Below are positions 49,796 to 59,251 of a stretch of DNA of 64,000 bases, piece by piece. Where the stretch lies: NCBI RefSeq assembly GCF_027627575.1, contig NZ_CP114065.1:1302001-1366000 (forward strand), written 5' to 3'. The stretch is from Kribbella sp. CA-293567 (GTDB taxonomy: Bacteria; Actinomycetota; Actinomycetes; Propionibacteriales; Kribbellaceae). The position numbers and the translations under genes were made by a program. The notes beneath the pieces were generated by a model. The model did no database searches. It was not told the origin of the DNA and worked only from the letters and a program-made list of their open reading frames with translations. Numbering within the stretch: the stretch's first letter is position 1; the number at the start of each line of letters is the position of its first letter.

Positions 49796-50585
49796 AGTCC
49801 AGGCCGTTGCCGTCTGCAGCGCGAAGCTGCAGACGGTCGGCTTCGATGGTGTAGGTCAGTTCGCCCTGGAGAACGGCGAGAATGCTTCGCTCGAGCTTGC
49901 CGACGTCGCCGCTGCAGCCCTTGAGAGTCATACCGAGTTCGCCGATGGTCACCTTGTTGCCGGTGCGGGCGACCATCCCCTCGAAGGAGTTGCAGCCGGT
50001 CGAGCCGGTGATCCGGGCACCCCCGATCGTGAGGTGAGCCCGGTCGGCGCCAACCGTGTGCGATGCGGTTCGGCCGGAAACCACGGTCTGCAGGGTCCAC
50101 CTGGTCCCGTCGAGCGCCTTGTCCGGCTGCGCGGTCTGCTTGTCCTGCAGGACGAGCGTCGTCCCGCCTCGGGTGAGCGTGAGCTTGTCCGCGTCGAGCT
50201 TCCAGGCCGGCCTGTCCTGCAGCAGTGTGGACAGCCACTCGTCCTGCGCGTGCCGGGCGGGATCGCAGCCCAGTTCGGTGCCGCCGATGGCGTTGACCGT
50301 CAGCTTGCCGTCCGTGGTGGAAACCTGGCCACCGAGCGAGTTGCAGCCGGCTGCCGCGAGCACGTCGCCGCCGCGGAACTGCAACTGGAGCCGGGTGTTC
50401 GGTGCCAGCTCCTTGGGTTTGCCGTCCTCGGTCACCGAGACGGACAGGAACGTCTTGCCGTCGAGCGATCCGCTGCCCGGCCCACCGCCCGGCCCGCTGC
50501 CTGATCCGCCGGGGCCCGACTCACTGCCACAGGCGCTCAGCAGCATCAGCCCGGCCGCTGCCGCAACCACCATTCGCATCGTCAC
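49782..50585 (-). CDS. lipoprotein with two META domains
   Basis: 267 residues with a lipoprotein signal (GLMLLSAC, lipobox Cys) followed by a Gly/Ser/Pro linker and two META (HslJ-like) domains, recognisable by the repeated motif LQFRGGDVLAAAGCNSLGG and ITGSTGCNSFEGMV. Each has a conserved GCN and further Cys. GTG at 50585 or ATG at 50579 could start it; no strong ribosome-binding site separates them. HslJ-type proteins are linked to stress resistance and envelope functions, but the activity is unknown. It is convergent with the PIG-L gene. Confidence 0.85.
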   Translation of the reverse strand: MTMRMVVAAAAGLMLLSACGSESGPGGSGSGPGGGPGSGSLDGKTFLSVSVTEDGKPKELAPNTRLQLQFRGGDVLAAAGCNSLGGQVSTTDGKLTVNAIGGTELGCDPARHAQDEWLSTLLQDRPAWKLDADKLTLTRGGTTLVLQDKQTAQPDKALDGTRWTLQTVVSGRTASHTVGADRAHLTIGGARITGSTGCNSFEGMVARTGNKVTIGELGMTLKGCSGDVGKLERSILAVLQGELTYTIEADRLQLRAADGNGLDFTAG

Positions 50586-50621
50586 ACTCTATGGACGCCG
50601 CCCCGCAGCCTGGCGTTGCAG

Positions 50622-51656
50622 TCAGTCGCGAAGATGCCCGGCCAGTACGTCGGCCGCGCGGGCCACATCATCGGCAGTGGTGCTGAGATGGAACGCGAGC
50701 CGGAGCCGGCCGGCCCGGACCGCCGCGACGATGCCCGCCTGCTCCATCAGCGCCGGGACCTTCTCGTCGGCCTCGGCGGACACGATCGCCGACGAGTACG
50801 GCGCCAGGCCGACGGCGGAGCGGAAGTCGGCAGCGAGTCGGGTGTTGTGGGCGTGGATCGCGTCGACGCCGACGTCGCGGAGCAGTTCGAGGGCCGGCGC
50901 GGCGGCCACCCAGGAGTGCCAGACCGGCGAGACGTTGAAGCGGCGCGCGTCCTCGGCCAGCCGCAGGGGAGAGCCGTAGATGCTGGTCCAGGGTGACGCA
51001 CCGGCGTACCAGTTGGCGTTGATCGGGGTCAGCGTGTCGATGAGGTCGGGCTGCACGGTGAAGAAGGCGGTGCCGCGGGGCGCGAGCAGCCACTTGTACC
51101 CGCCGGCGATGGTGAACGCGTACTGCGAAGCATCGATCGGCAGCCAGCCGATCGCCTGAGTGGTGTCGAGCAGCACCCGTACGCCGGTCGCCCGCAGCGC
51201 CGCGAGGTCAGCCACCCGCCCGTCCGAGGACTGCACCGCCGAGACCGCGACCAGAGCCGTGTCCGCGCGCACCTCGTCGGCGAGCCGTTCCAACGGCACT
51301 TCCCGAATTCGGTGGCCGTGGGCGTAGAACGGAAAAGTCAGGCTGGTGAATTCACCCTCCGCGATCAGGATGTCGCAATCGGTGGGCAGCGCGGCGGCGA
51401 CAATTCCGGCGAACACCGAGACCTGGCTGCCGACCGCGATCAGCTCCGGCGCGACCCCGGCCAGTTCGGCGTACGCCGCCCGCGCCCGGCCGAGGGGTTC
51501 GTCGTAGCCGACCGCGCTGACGGTTCCTGCCTGCCACCCGGTCAGCGCATGCTGCAAGGCGTTCCAGCTCGCCCGTGGCGGCAGGCCGAAGGTCGCGGTG
51601 TTCAGGTAGATGCCCGCTGGGGCGAACTCCTGCTGGGCCAGTCGGATACTCGTCAT
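50622..51656 (-). CDS. class V aminotransferase-fold PLP enzyme
   Basis: 344 residues from the ATG at 51656, after a GGAGG-type site; the in-frame extension to 51953 is not used. It has the SufS/isopenicillin-N-epimerase-like pattern: YLNTATFGLPPRA, LLDTTQAIGWLPID, and the PLP Lys in IAGGYKWLLAPRGTAFF. The substrate is unknown; cysteine desulfurase activity is unlikely because the usual active-site Cys loop is not seen. It stands alone on the minus strand, divergent from the secreted nuclease. Confidence 0.8.
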   Translation of the reverse strand: MTSIRLAQQEFAPAGIYLNTATFGLPPRASWNALQHALTGWQAGTVSAVGYDEPLGRARAAYAELAGVAPELIAVGSQVSVFAGIVAAALPTDCDILIAEGEFTSLTFPFYAHGHRIREVPLERLADEVRADTALVAVSAVQSSDGRVADLAALRATGVRVLLDTTQAIGWLPIDASQYAFTIAGGYKWLLAPRGTAFFTVQPDLIDTLTPINANWYAGASPWTSIYGSPLRLAEDARRFNVSPVWHSWVAAAPALELLRDVGVDAIHAHNTRLAADFRSAVGLAPYSSAIVSAEADEKVPALMEQAGIVAAVRAGRLRLAFHLSTTADDVARAADVLAGHLRD

Positions 51657-51837
51657 GCCTCCACCCTCGCCCCGGCCCACCGCAAGCGGTAGACCGTCCT
51701 GCTGAGGGCCGGTCAAACCGGTGCTTTGGGTCGATGAACTCCCGGAGAATTGTTGCCGGCGCTGGTTTCCGCGGCCGCTCCGTAGCACCATGCTCCTCGG
51801 TGGGATCACCTTTTTTTCTCTAGGGGGGAACAAACCT

Positions 51838-54285
51838 GTGGCACTTTCCAGAGTGCGCCGGCGGATCGTGGCAGCAGCGCTGCCCGTTGCCGTCCTGACG
51901 GCGATGGCGGGCCTGTCCGGCACCGCGAACGCCCTGTCGACCGATGTCGTCATCTCTGCCGTCTACGGCGGCGGTGGCAACTCGGGAGCGGTCTTCAAGA
52001 ACGACTACATCGAGCTCGCGAACCTGACCGGCAGCCCGGTCAGCGTGGCCGGCTGGAGCGTTCAGTACGCGTCCGCGGCGGGCGTCGTCTTCCAGACGAC
52101 CCCGCTGAGCGGAAGCATCCCGGCAGGAGGCAAGTACCTGGTCCAGCAGGCCGCGGGCGCGGGCGGCACGGTCTCGCTGCCGGCTCCCGACGCGACCGGC
52201 TCGATCCCGATGTCCGGCACCTCGGGCGTGGTGGCCCTGGTGACCAGCACGAACGCACTGAGCGGCTGCGGAACCAGTTGCGCGACCGCTCCGAACGTCA
52301 AGGACCTGATCGGCTACGGCGCGACCGCGAACGTCGAGACGACCGCGGCGCCCGGCCTCAGCAACACCACGGCCAACGCCCGCACCGGCGCGCTGATCGA
52401 CACCGACAACAACGCGGCCGACTTCAGCTCCGGCGTACCGAAGGCGACGAACTCCGCCGGCGTGACGGTCAGCGCGGGCGACCCGGGCGATCCCGGTGAC
52501 CCGACGCCCGGAACCACCCGCATCCACGACATCCAGGGCGCCGGCCGGATCTCGCCGATCGTGGGCCAGAACGTCACCAACGTCCCCGGCATCGTGACGG
52601 CGGTCCGGGTCACCGGCAACTCGCGCGGCTACTGGTTCCAGGACCCGAGCGCGGACGCCGACCCGCTGACCAGCGAGGGCTTGTTCGTCTTCACCGGCTC
52701 CACCACCCCGGCGGTCGCCGTCGGTGACTCGGTGCTGGCGACCGGACGGGTCACGGAGTACCGGCCGGCCTCGGGCGCCCAGGCGCTCACGGAGATCGGC
52801 GGCACGGTCAGCACGATCAAGCTGACCAGCGGCAACGCGTTGCCGGCCGCCGTACCGGTGGTGTTCCCCGACCTCTACACCAAGACCGGCGCGCTGGAGT
52901 CCCAGCCGCTGGAGCCGTCGAGCTACGTGCTCGACTGGCTCGAGGCGCACGAAGGCACGCGGGTCACGCTGGCCCAGAACACCCGTCTGGTCAGCCCGGT
53001 CAACACCGAGTTCGGCGAGCTCTGGGTGACGCTCAAGCCGAACCAGAACCCGTCACCGCGGGGCGGCACCGTCTACAAGTCGTACGACGATCCGAACAGT
53101 GGCCGGCTGTTGGTGCAGGCGCTGAACGGCGCACCGGCGGCCAACGTCGGCTCCACCCTGGCAGCGGGCACCACCGGCGTCATCGACTACCAGTCGTTCG
53201 GCGGCTACGTGCTGCAGGCCAACCAGCTCGGCGTGATCACCGAGGGCGGCCTGAAGAAGCAGAAGGTACTCCCGCCGAAGAAGGCCGGTGACCTGTCGAT
53301 CGCCACCTACAACGTCGAGAACCTGGCCTTCACCAACCCGGCCGCCAAGTTCGCGAAGCTGGCCCAGGCGGTCGTCAGCAACCTCGGCTCGCCGGACATC
53401 CTCGCGCTGGAGGAGATCCAGGACAACAACGGCGCCACCAACGACGCCGTCGTCGCGGCCGACCAGACGATCGGGAAGTTCACCGCCGCGATCCAGGCGG
53501 CCGGCGGACCGGCGTACAGCTGGCGCTCGATCGACCCGAACGACGACACCGACGGCGGCCAGCCGGGCGGCAACATCCGCCAGGTGTTCCTCTACAACCC
53601 GGCCCGGACGACGTTCGTCGACCGCGCGGGCGGTGACGCGAACACCGCCGTCTCGGTGGTCCGTGCCCGGCCGACCAGCAACCAGGTCGCGCTGTCGGTC
53701 TCACCCGGCCGGATCGCCCCGGGCAGCGACGCCTGGGACTCCAGCCGCAAGCCGCTGGTCGGCGAGTTCCTGTTCGACGGCAACAAGCAGCTGTTCGTGG
53801 TCGCGAACCACTTCAACTCCAAGGGCGGCGACCAGCCGCTGACCGCGGCCGTCCAGCCGCCGGTGCGCAGCAGCGAGGTCCAGCGGCAGCAGCAGTCCGC
53901 CGAGGTGCACGACTTCGTCAAGGAACTCAACGACAAGAGCGCCGGCCGCGCCCGGGTGGTCGTGCTGGGCGACCTGAACGACTACCAGTTCAGCCCGTCG
54001 ATCCAGACCGTGACGGGTGGCGGCAGCCAGCTGAAGACGCTGATCGACACGCTGCCCGCCGACCAGCGATACAGCTACATCTTCGACGGCAACTCGCAGG
54101 TGCTCGACCACATCCTGGTCAGCCCGGCGATCAAGGGCTACTCGTACGGCGTGGTGCACATCAACGCCGAGTTCGCCGACCAGGCCAGCGACCACGATCC
54201 GCAGATCGTCCGCATCCTGACCGGTTGTGACACCGACCCGCTGCCTGCTCGCTGCCTGCCCGGCAGCCCGGTGGTGGACGAGTAG
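51838..54285 (+). CDS. secreted ExeM/NucH-type nuclease with lamin-tail domain
   Basis: 815 residues from a GTG at 51838 after a GGGGGG ribosome-binding site. The signal peptide ends at GTANA. Domains in order: lamin-tail (about 35-170: VVISAVYGGGGNSGAVFKNDYIELAN, read in parts), an OB-like region (about 225-480: GIVTAVRVTGNSRGYWFQDPS), and an endonuclease/exonuclease/phosphatase domain (about 480-800: IATYNVENLAF, LALEEIQDNNG, VVANHFNSKGGD, VVVLGDLNDYQFS, SDHDPQIVR). It should degrade extracellular DNA, releasing nucleotides and phosphate. A LysR regulator begins two bases after its stop. Confidence 0.88.
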   Translation: MALSRVRRRIVAAALPVAVLTAMAGLSGTANALSTDVVISAVYGGGGNSGAVFKNDYIELANLTGSPVSVAGWSVQYASAAGVVFQTTPLSGSIPAGGKYLVQQAAGAGGTVSLPAPDATGSIPMSGTSGVVALVTSTNALSGCGTSCATAPNVKDLIGYGATANVETTAAPGLSNTTANARTGALIDTDNNAADFSSGVPKATNSAGVTVSAGDPGDPGDPTPGTTRIHDIQGAGRISPIVGQNVTNVPGIVTAVRVTGNSRGYWFQDPSADADPLTSEGLFVFTGSTTPAVAVGDSVLATGRVTEYRPASGAQALTEIGGTVSTIKLTSGNALPAAVPVVFPDLYTKTGALESQPLEPSSYVLDWLEAHEGTRVTLAQNTRLVSPVNTEFGELWVTLKPNQNPSPRGGTVYKSYDDPNSGRLLVQALNGAPAANVGSTLAAGTTGVIDYQSFGGYVLQANQLGVITEGGLKKQKVLPPKKAGDLSIATYNVENLAFTNPAAKFAKLAQAVVSNLGSPDILALEEIQDNNGATNDAVVAADQTIGKFTAAIQAAGGPAYSWRSIDPNDDTDGGQPGGNIRQVFLYNPARTTFVDRAGGDANTAVSVVRARPTSNQVALSVSPGRIAPGSDAWDSSRKPLVGEFLFDGNKQLFVVANHFNSKGGDQPLTAAVQPPVRSSEVQRQQQSAEVHDFVKELNDKSAGRARVVVLGDLNDYQFSPSIQTVTGGGSQLKTLIDTLPADQRYSYIFDGNSQVLDHILVSPAIKGYSYGVVHINAEFADQASDHDPQIVRILTGCDTDPLPARCLPGSPVVDE

Positions 54286-54287
54286 AG

Positions 54288-55241
54288 ATGACCGACCTCG
54301 ACCCCAGGCGACTGCTGATCTTCCGAGAGGTGGCCCGCCTGGGGTCGTTGTCCGCTGCGGCCGCCGTGCTCGGCTGGACCCAGCCGGCCGTCGGCCAGCA
54401 CATGCGACGGCTGGAACGCGACGCGGGAATCCCGCTGATGCTCCGCTCGGTCCGCGGCATCACGCTCACCGAGGCCGGTACCGCGTTGCTCGCGCACGCC
54501 GATGCCCTGGCCGCCCGGCTGACCGCTGCCGAGACGGAGCTCCAGGCCTTCTCGTCGATGGAGCTGGGCACTCTCACGCTGGTTGCCTTCCCTTCGGCGG
54601 CGGCCACCCTGGTTCCGCCCGCGCTCGGAAAGCTCGAGGCACGCGCGCCGGCCCTCGAAGTACGCCTGACCGAGGCGGAACCACCGCAAGCCCGGGCGCT
54701 GGTGATCTCCGGAGCCGCCGACCTGGCGCTGGTGTTCGAGCATCGGGCCGGCAGCCCTCCGGCCGTACTAGGGACGGACACCGAGCAGGAGGGTGATCTG
54801 GTCTGGTTGCCGCTGCTCGACGATCCGCTCCGCGCCGTACTGCCTGCTCGCCATCGGCTGGCGGGCCGGGTCCGGCCGATCGCGCTGGGGGATCTGGCGG
54901 AGGAGCGCTGGGTGGCGGGGTGCCCTCGATGCGAGGAGAACCTGGTGAGCACCACACAGGCCGCCGGGTTCACGCCGGACGTGCGGCATCGGACCGATGA
55001 CTACGTGGTCGCGCAACGACTGGTGGCCGAAGGACTCGCGGTGACGTTGCTGCCGGGACTGGCGTTGCTCGCCGCACCGGCAAAGGGCGTGGCGGTGCAG
55101 GCCGTGCGGACCTCGCCGAAGCGGCAGGTCGGGCTGTTGGTGCGGGCCGAGCTGAGGCACAACGCGGCGGTCGTCACCGCCGTCGAGGCGCTGCGGGCGG
55201 TGGCCGAGCGGACCGCCGAGCGACTGGTCTCGTTGTCGTAG
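54288..55241 (+). CDS. LysR-family transcriptional regulator
   Basis: 317 residues: winged helix-turn-helix at about 1-65 (RRLLIFREVARLGSLSAAAAVLGWTQPAVGQHMRRLE in overlapping parts) and a periplasmic-binding-type effector domain at about 90-300. It starts two bases after the nuclease stop, so it may be cotranscribed with that gene, and is followed nine bases later by a HAD phosphatase. LysR proteins usually control a divergent gene; none is adjacent here, so the target is unknown. Confidence 0.88.
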   Translation: MTDLDPRRLLIFREVARLGSLSAAAAVLGWTQPAVGQHMRRLERDAGIPLMLRSVRGITLTEAGTALLAHADALAARLTAAETELQAFSSMELGTLTLVAFPSAAATLVPPALGKLEARAPALEVRLTEAEPPQARALVISGAADLALVFEHRAGSPPAVLGTDTEQEGDLVWLPLLDDPLRAVLPARHRLAGRVRPIALGDLAEERWVAGCPRCEENLVSTTQAAGFTPDVRHRTDDYVVAQRLVAEGLAVTLLPGLALLAAPAKGVAVQAVRTSPKRQVGLLVRAELRHNAAVVTAVEALRAVAERTAERLVSLS

Positions 55242-55250
55242 GGTCGCCGC

Positions 55251-55898
55251 ATGAGCGGACCTGGACTGGTGATCTTCGACAACGACGGGGTGCTGGTCGA
55301 CTCGGAGCGGCTGGCGAACGGGATCCTGGCCGAGCTGCTGACCGAGGCAGGCCTGCTGTACACGGTCGAGGAGGCCGTGCGCGACTTCATGGGCGGCAGC
55401 ATGGTGTCGATGCGCCAACAGGCCGAGGCCAAGCTGGGCCGGCCGTTGCCGGCGGAGCTGGAGGACCGGTACCACGAGCGGTTGTTCGCCGGGTTCGCCG
55501 ACCTGCGGCCGGTGCCCGGCGTACGGGAGGTGCTGGATCAGCTGGATGCCGACGGCACCGTTTACTGCCTGGCCTCGTCCGGGACGCACCGCCGGATCCA
55601 CACCGCGCTGACCACGGTCGGCTTCTGGGACCGGTTCGAGGGCCGGATCTTCAGTTCCGAGGACGTCCGGCTCGGCAAGCCTGCTCCTGACCTGTTCCTG
55701 CACGCGGCCGGCACGATCGGCGTGAAACCGGCGGACTGCGTGGTGGTCGAGGACAGCCCGCTCGGGGTCGCCGCCGCCAACGCGGCGGGGATGCGGGTGC
55801 TCGGGTACGCCGCGATGACCGACCCGGCGAAGCTGTCCACCGCGACCGCCGTGTTCCACGACATGGCCGCCCTGCCGGAGCTGATCCGAAGCGCCTGA
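55251..55898 (+). CDS. HAD-superfamily phosphatase, phosphoglycolate/beta-phosphoglucomutase-like
   Basis: 215 residues. The nucleophile motif is FDNDGVLVDSE (the first residue of the DxD pair is Asp in FDND), with motif II at LASSGTHRR, the Lys in LGKPAPDLF and motif IV VVVEDSPLGVAAA. A helical cap lies between about 20 and 85. The substrate, a small phosphorylated metabolite, cannot be read from sequence. Sixteen bases separate it from alr. Confidence 0.88.
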   Translation: MSGPGLVIFDNDGVLVDSERLANGILAELLTEAGLLYTVEEAVRDFMGGSMVSMRQQAEAKLGRPLPAELEDRYHERLFAGFADLRPVPGVREVLDQLDADGTVYCLASSGTHRRIHTALTTVGFWDRFEGRIFSSEDVRLGKPAPDLFLHAAGTIGVKPADCVVVEDSPLGVAAANAAGMRVLGYAAMTDPAKLSTATAVFHDMAALPELIRSA

Positions 55899-55913
55899 GA
55901 CACTGGTGAAGCC

Positions 55914-57062
55914 ATGTCACAGCCTGCAGCTCCCTCGAACGTTCGTGCCGAAGCGGTCGTCGACCTCGGCGCGATCCGCCACAACGTGGCCACGCTGCGT
56001 GCGTGCGCGGGCACCGCGCGGTTGATGACGGTGGTCAAGGCCGACGCGTACGGGCACGGGATGATTCCGGTCGCCCGGGCGGCGCGCGAGGCCGGCGCCG
56101 ACTGGATCGGCGCCGCGGTGCTGGACGAGGCGCTCGCGCTGCGCGAGGCCGGTGACACCGGGCCGATCTTCTGCTGGCTGACCACCCCCGGCGAGCCGCT
56201 CGAACAAGCCATTGCCCAGGGCATCGACCTCTCCGCGTCCGCGCCCTGGGAGATCGCCGAGCTGGCCGGTGGCGTGACGGACCGGCCGGCCCGGGTGCAC
56301 CTGAAGATCGACACCGGCATGAGCCGCGGTGGCGCCGTACCGGAGGAGTGGCCGGCGCTGATCCGCGCCGCGCTCGCGGAAGTGCGGACGGGACGGATCG
56401 AGATCGCCGGCATCTGGTCGCACCTGGCGTCCTCGGACGAGCCGAAGCGCCCGGTCAACGAGGCGCAGGTGGCGACGTTCACCTCGGCCGTCGAGGTGGC
56501 GGAGTCGTTCGGGATCGATCCGGGACTGCGGCATCTGGCGAACTCGGGCGGCACGCTGGCGCTGCCGGAGACCCATTTCGATCTGGTCCGGCCCGGCATC
56601 GCGACGTACGGGCTGTCCCCGTTCGGGCCTGCGCTGCCGTCGGACGAGCTGGGGCTGCGGCCGGCGATGACGTTGCGCGCGCGGTTCGCGATGGTCAAGC
56701 GGGTGCCGGCCGGCGCGGGTGTCTCCTACGGGCTGACCTGGACAGCGCCGAAACCGTCGACGCTCGGACTGGTCCCGCTCGGGTACGGCGACGGGCTGCC
56801 GCGGCACGCCTCGAACGGTGCGCCGGTCCAGGTCGCCGGGCGGCGTCGTACCATCGTCGGCCGGATCTGCATGGACCAGAGCGTGGTCAACCTGGAGGAC
56901 GACGAGGCCGGAGCGGGCGACGAGGTCGTGCTTTTCGGTCCGGGTACCGAAGGGGAACCGACCGCGGACGACTGGGCCGATGCGGCCGGAACCATCAACT
57001 ACGAGATCGTCACCCGGCTGGGCGCCCGCATCCCCCGCCGGTACGTCGACAGCGGGAGGTGA
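55914..57062 (+). CDS. alr: alanine racemase
   Basis: PLP enzyme producing D-alanine for peptidoglycan. 382 residues, with the PLP Lys in MTVVKADAYGHGM, LKIDTGMSRGG, HLANSGGTLAL, the catalytic Tyr in GVSYGLTW and GRICMDQSVV. The C-terminal beta domain is complete. It precedes a membrane-tethered hydrolase and the tsaE operon, as in other actinobacteria. Confidence 0.96.
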   Translation: MSQPAAPSNVRAEAVVDLGAIRHNVATLRACAGTARLMTVVKADAYGHGMIPVARAAREAGADWIGAAVLDEALALREAGDTGPIFCWLTTPGEPLEQAIAQGIDLSASAPWEIAELAGGVTDRPARVHLKIDTGMSRGGAVPEEWPALIRAALAEVRTGRIEIAGIWSHLASSDEPKRPVNEAQVATFTSAVEVAESFGIDPGLRHLANSGGTLALPETHFDLVRPGIATYGLSPFGPALPSDELGLRPAMTLRARFAMVKRVPAGAGVSYGLTWTAPKPSTLGLVPLGYGDGLPRHASNGAPVQVAGRRRTIVGRICMDQSVVNLEDDEAGAGDEVVLFGPGTEGEPTADDWADAAGTINYEIVTRLGARIPRRYVDSGR

Positions 57063-57066
57063 CCGG

Positions 57067-58218
57067 ATGGCGAAGGTGGGACGCACTGCCGGTCTGATCG
57101 GCGCCGCGGTCGGTGTGCTCGCGGCAGGCGCGGCGGCCGGCGTGGCCGTCGAGCGGCAGTTGATCGGCCGCCGGTCGGGCCAGCGCGCGCAGCTCGAGGC
57201 GGAGCCGTTCGGCTCGCTGCGCGGTACGCCGCACGTGTTCACGGCCGACGACGGTGTCGAGCTGTACGTCGAGGTCGACGAGCTGAAGCGGTCCCGGCGG
57301 GCCGACCCTTCGGTTTCGGCTCAGGGTTCGGTTTCGGCGAAGCGAGGCAGGCTCCGCCGCAAGGTGCCGGCGCCGGCGCCGATGGAGGATCTGACGCTGA
57401 TCTTCCTGCACGGCTACGGGCTGAACATGGACTGCTGGCACTTCGAGCGCCGCGACCTGGCCGGGATCGGCACGATGGTCTTCTACGACCAGCGCTCGCA
57501 CGGGCGGTCCGGGCGCTCCTCGACGGAGAACGTCAGCATCGAGCAGCTCGGCCGGGACCTGTACGGGATCCTGACGGAGTTCGCGCCGACCGGTCCGGTG
57601 GTCCTGATCGGCCACTCGATGGGCGGGATGTCGATCATGGCGCTGGCCGAGGCGCATCCCGAACTGTTCGGCGACCGGGTGATCGGGGTCGGGCTGTGCT
57701 CGACCAGCGCCGGCGGACTGGACCAGGTGCCGATCGCGCTGCCGGGCCGGATCGGCATGCTGGTCCGCACGCTGGCCACGCCGACGGTGTCCGCGCTGGC
57801 GCGGATCCCGGACGTGGTCGAGCGCAGCCGCAAGGCGGGCACCGACATCAGCTACCTGCTGACCCGGAAGTACTCGTTCGGCTCCGAGGTGCCGCCGGCC
57901 TTCACCGAGTTCGTCAACGAGATGATCGCCGCGACGCCGATCTCGGTGATCGCGGAGTTCTACCCGATCTTCGCGCTGCACGACAAGTACGGCGCGCTGG
58001 AGCCGCTGCAGAAGGTGGAGTGCGTGGTGATCGGTGGCGACAAGGACCACCTGACGCCGTTCGAGCACTCCGAGGAGATCGTCCGGCACGTGCCGGGAGC
58101 CGAGCTGGTCGAGGTGCCGAACTGCGGCCATCTCGGGCTGATCGAGCACCACCGTGAGTTCACCGCGGCCCTGCTCGGGATGATCGAGCGGGCCGAACTA
58201 GCCCTGGGACAGACATGA
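57067..58218 (+). CDS. membrane-anchored alpha/beta hydrolase
   Basis: 383 residues starting at ATG 57067, four bases after alr. An N-terminal hydrophobic segment (LIGAAVGVLAAGAAAGVAV) could be an uncleaved anchor. The alpha/beta-hydrolase core starts near FLHGYGLNMDCWHFE; the nucleophile elbow is IGHSMGGMS, the Asp lies near IGGDKDHLTP and the His in NCGHLGLIEHH. A Lys/Arg-rich insertion at about 75-105 (RSRRADPS, RGRLRRKVP) is unusual. Lipase or esterase is likely; the substrate is unknown. Its position between alr and tsaE is common in actinobacteria. The stop overlaps the next ATG. Confidence 0.85.
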   Translation: MAKVGRTAGLIGAAVGVLAAGAAAGVAVERQLIGRRSGQRAQLEAEPFGSLRGTPHVFTADDGVELYVEVDELKRSRRADPSVSAQGSVSAKRGRLRRKVPAPAPMEDLTLIFLHGYGLNMDCWHFERRDLAGIGTMVFYDQRSHGRSGRSSTENVSIEQLGRDLYGILTEFAPTGPVVLIGHSMGGMSIMALAEAHPELFGDRVIGVGLCSTSAGGLDQVPIALPGRIGMLVRTLATPTVSALARIPDVVERSRKAGTDISYLLTRKYSFGSEVPPAFTEFVNEMIAATPISVIAEFYPIFALHDKYGALEPLQKVECVVIGGDKDHLTPFEHSEEIVRHVPGAELVEVPNCGHLGLIEHHREFTAALLGMIERAELALGQT

Positions 58219-59249
58219 CCGACCTGCACGTGGTGGACGCGACCGCGGAGCACGTGGACGAGATCGTCGCGGTGATCCACCACGCCTTCACCGCCCGCCG
58301 TACCCTCGATCCGCCCTCGACCGCGCTGTCGGAGAACGCCACGACGGTGCGTGAGGCGGTGGCGAAGTACGGCGGCCTGCTGGTGCGGATCGGCGGCGAG
58401 CCGGCCGGCGCGATGCTGTACGACGTGACGGGTGACGTGCTCGGCCTGCGCCGGGTGTCGGTCGACCCGCGCTTCCAGGGGCGTGGCGTGGCCTCGGCGA
58501 TGGTCGGCTGCGCGGAGGACGTCGCCCGGGCGCGCGGGTTGCGGCGGGTGCGGCTGGTCGCTCGGGTCGAACTGCCTGACACGGTGGAGTTCTGGCGGCG
58601 GCGTGGCTACTCGGTCGTCGCGCGCGAAGGCCAGAACCTGATCTACGCCAAGGCGATGCCGATCGGGCTCGCCGTACCGGCCGCCGAGGACATGCGCGCG
58701 ATCGCCGAGGAACTGGCCGGGCAGTTGCGGGCCGGTGACGTGCTCGTGCTGTCCGGCGATCTCGGGGCCGGGAAGACCACCTTCACCCAGGGCTTGGGTG
58801 CCGGTCTGAAGGTCCGCGGCGACATCACTTCGCCCACCTTCGTGATCTCCCGCGTCCACCCGTCGCTGTCCGGCGGACCCGCGCTGGTGCACGTCGACGC
58901 CTACCGGCTGGGCGGCCTGGCCGAGCTGGACGACCTGGACCTGGATGCCAGCCTCGACGACGCGGTGACGGTCGTCGAGTGGGGGCAAGGGCTCGCGGAG
59001 GCGCTGGCGCCGGACCGTCTCGACATCGTGGTCACCCGAGGCGACGACGACACCGACGAAACTCGCCACCTCCGCATCAGTCCGGCAGGCTCCCGCTGGG
59101 CCGAGACAGGGATCCACCTCACGGCGGCGCCTTCGGCCGACTCTGCGGCTGACTCTGCGGCGCCGGCGCAGCCGGCTGCCGATCCGGGGGCGGCGCTGCC
59201 CACCCCATCCACCACCTCTGCCGCTTCGGCGGAGCCGGAGAGGCACTGA
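58215..59249 (+). CDS. tsaE: GNAT acetyltransferase fused to TsaE ATPase
   Basis: 344 residues in two parts. Residues about 1-155 are a GNAT domain (VSVDPRFQGRGVASAMVG). About 165-300 is TsaE, the ATPase that works with TsaB and TsaD in tRNA t6A37 formation: Walker A GDLGAGKTTFTQGL, switch region ITSPTFVISRVH, VHVDAYRL and VVEWGQGL. The last 40 residues are a low-complexity Ala/Pro/Ser tail (SADSAADSAAPAQPAADPG). The stop lies two bases before tsaB. The fusion puts an acetyltransferase of unknown target on the t6A machinery. Confidence 0.92.
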   Translation: MTDLHVVDATAEHVDEIVAVIHHAFTARRTLDPPSTALSENATTVREAVAKYGGLLVRIGGEPAGAMLYDVTGDVLGLRRVSVDPRFQGRGVASAMVGCAEDVARARGLRRVRLVARVELPDTVEFWRRRGYSVVAREGQNLIYAKAMPIGLAVPAAEDMRAIAEELAGQLRAGDVLVLSGDLGAGKTTFTQGLGAGLKVRGDITSPTFVISRVHPSLSGGPALVHVDAYRLGGLAELDDLDLDASLDDAVTVVEWGQGLAEALAPDRLDIVVTRGDDDTDETRHLRISPAGSRWAETGIHLTAAPSADSAADSAAPAQPAADPGAALPTPSTTSAASAEPERH

Positions 59250-59251
59250 CG

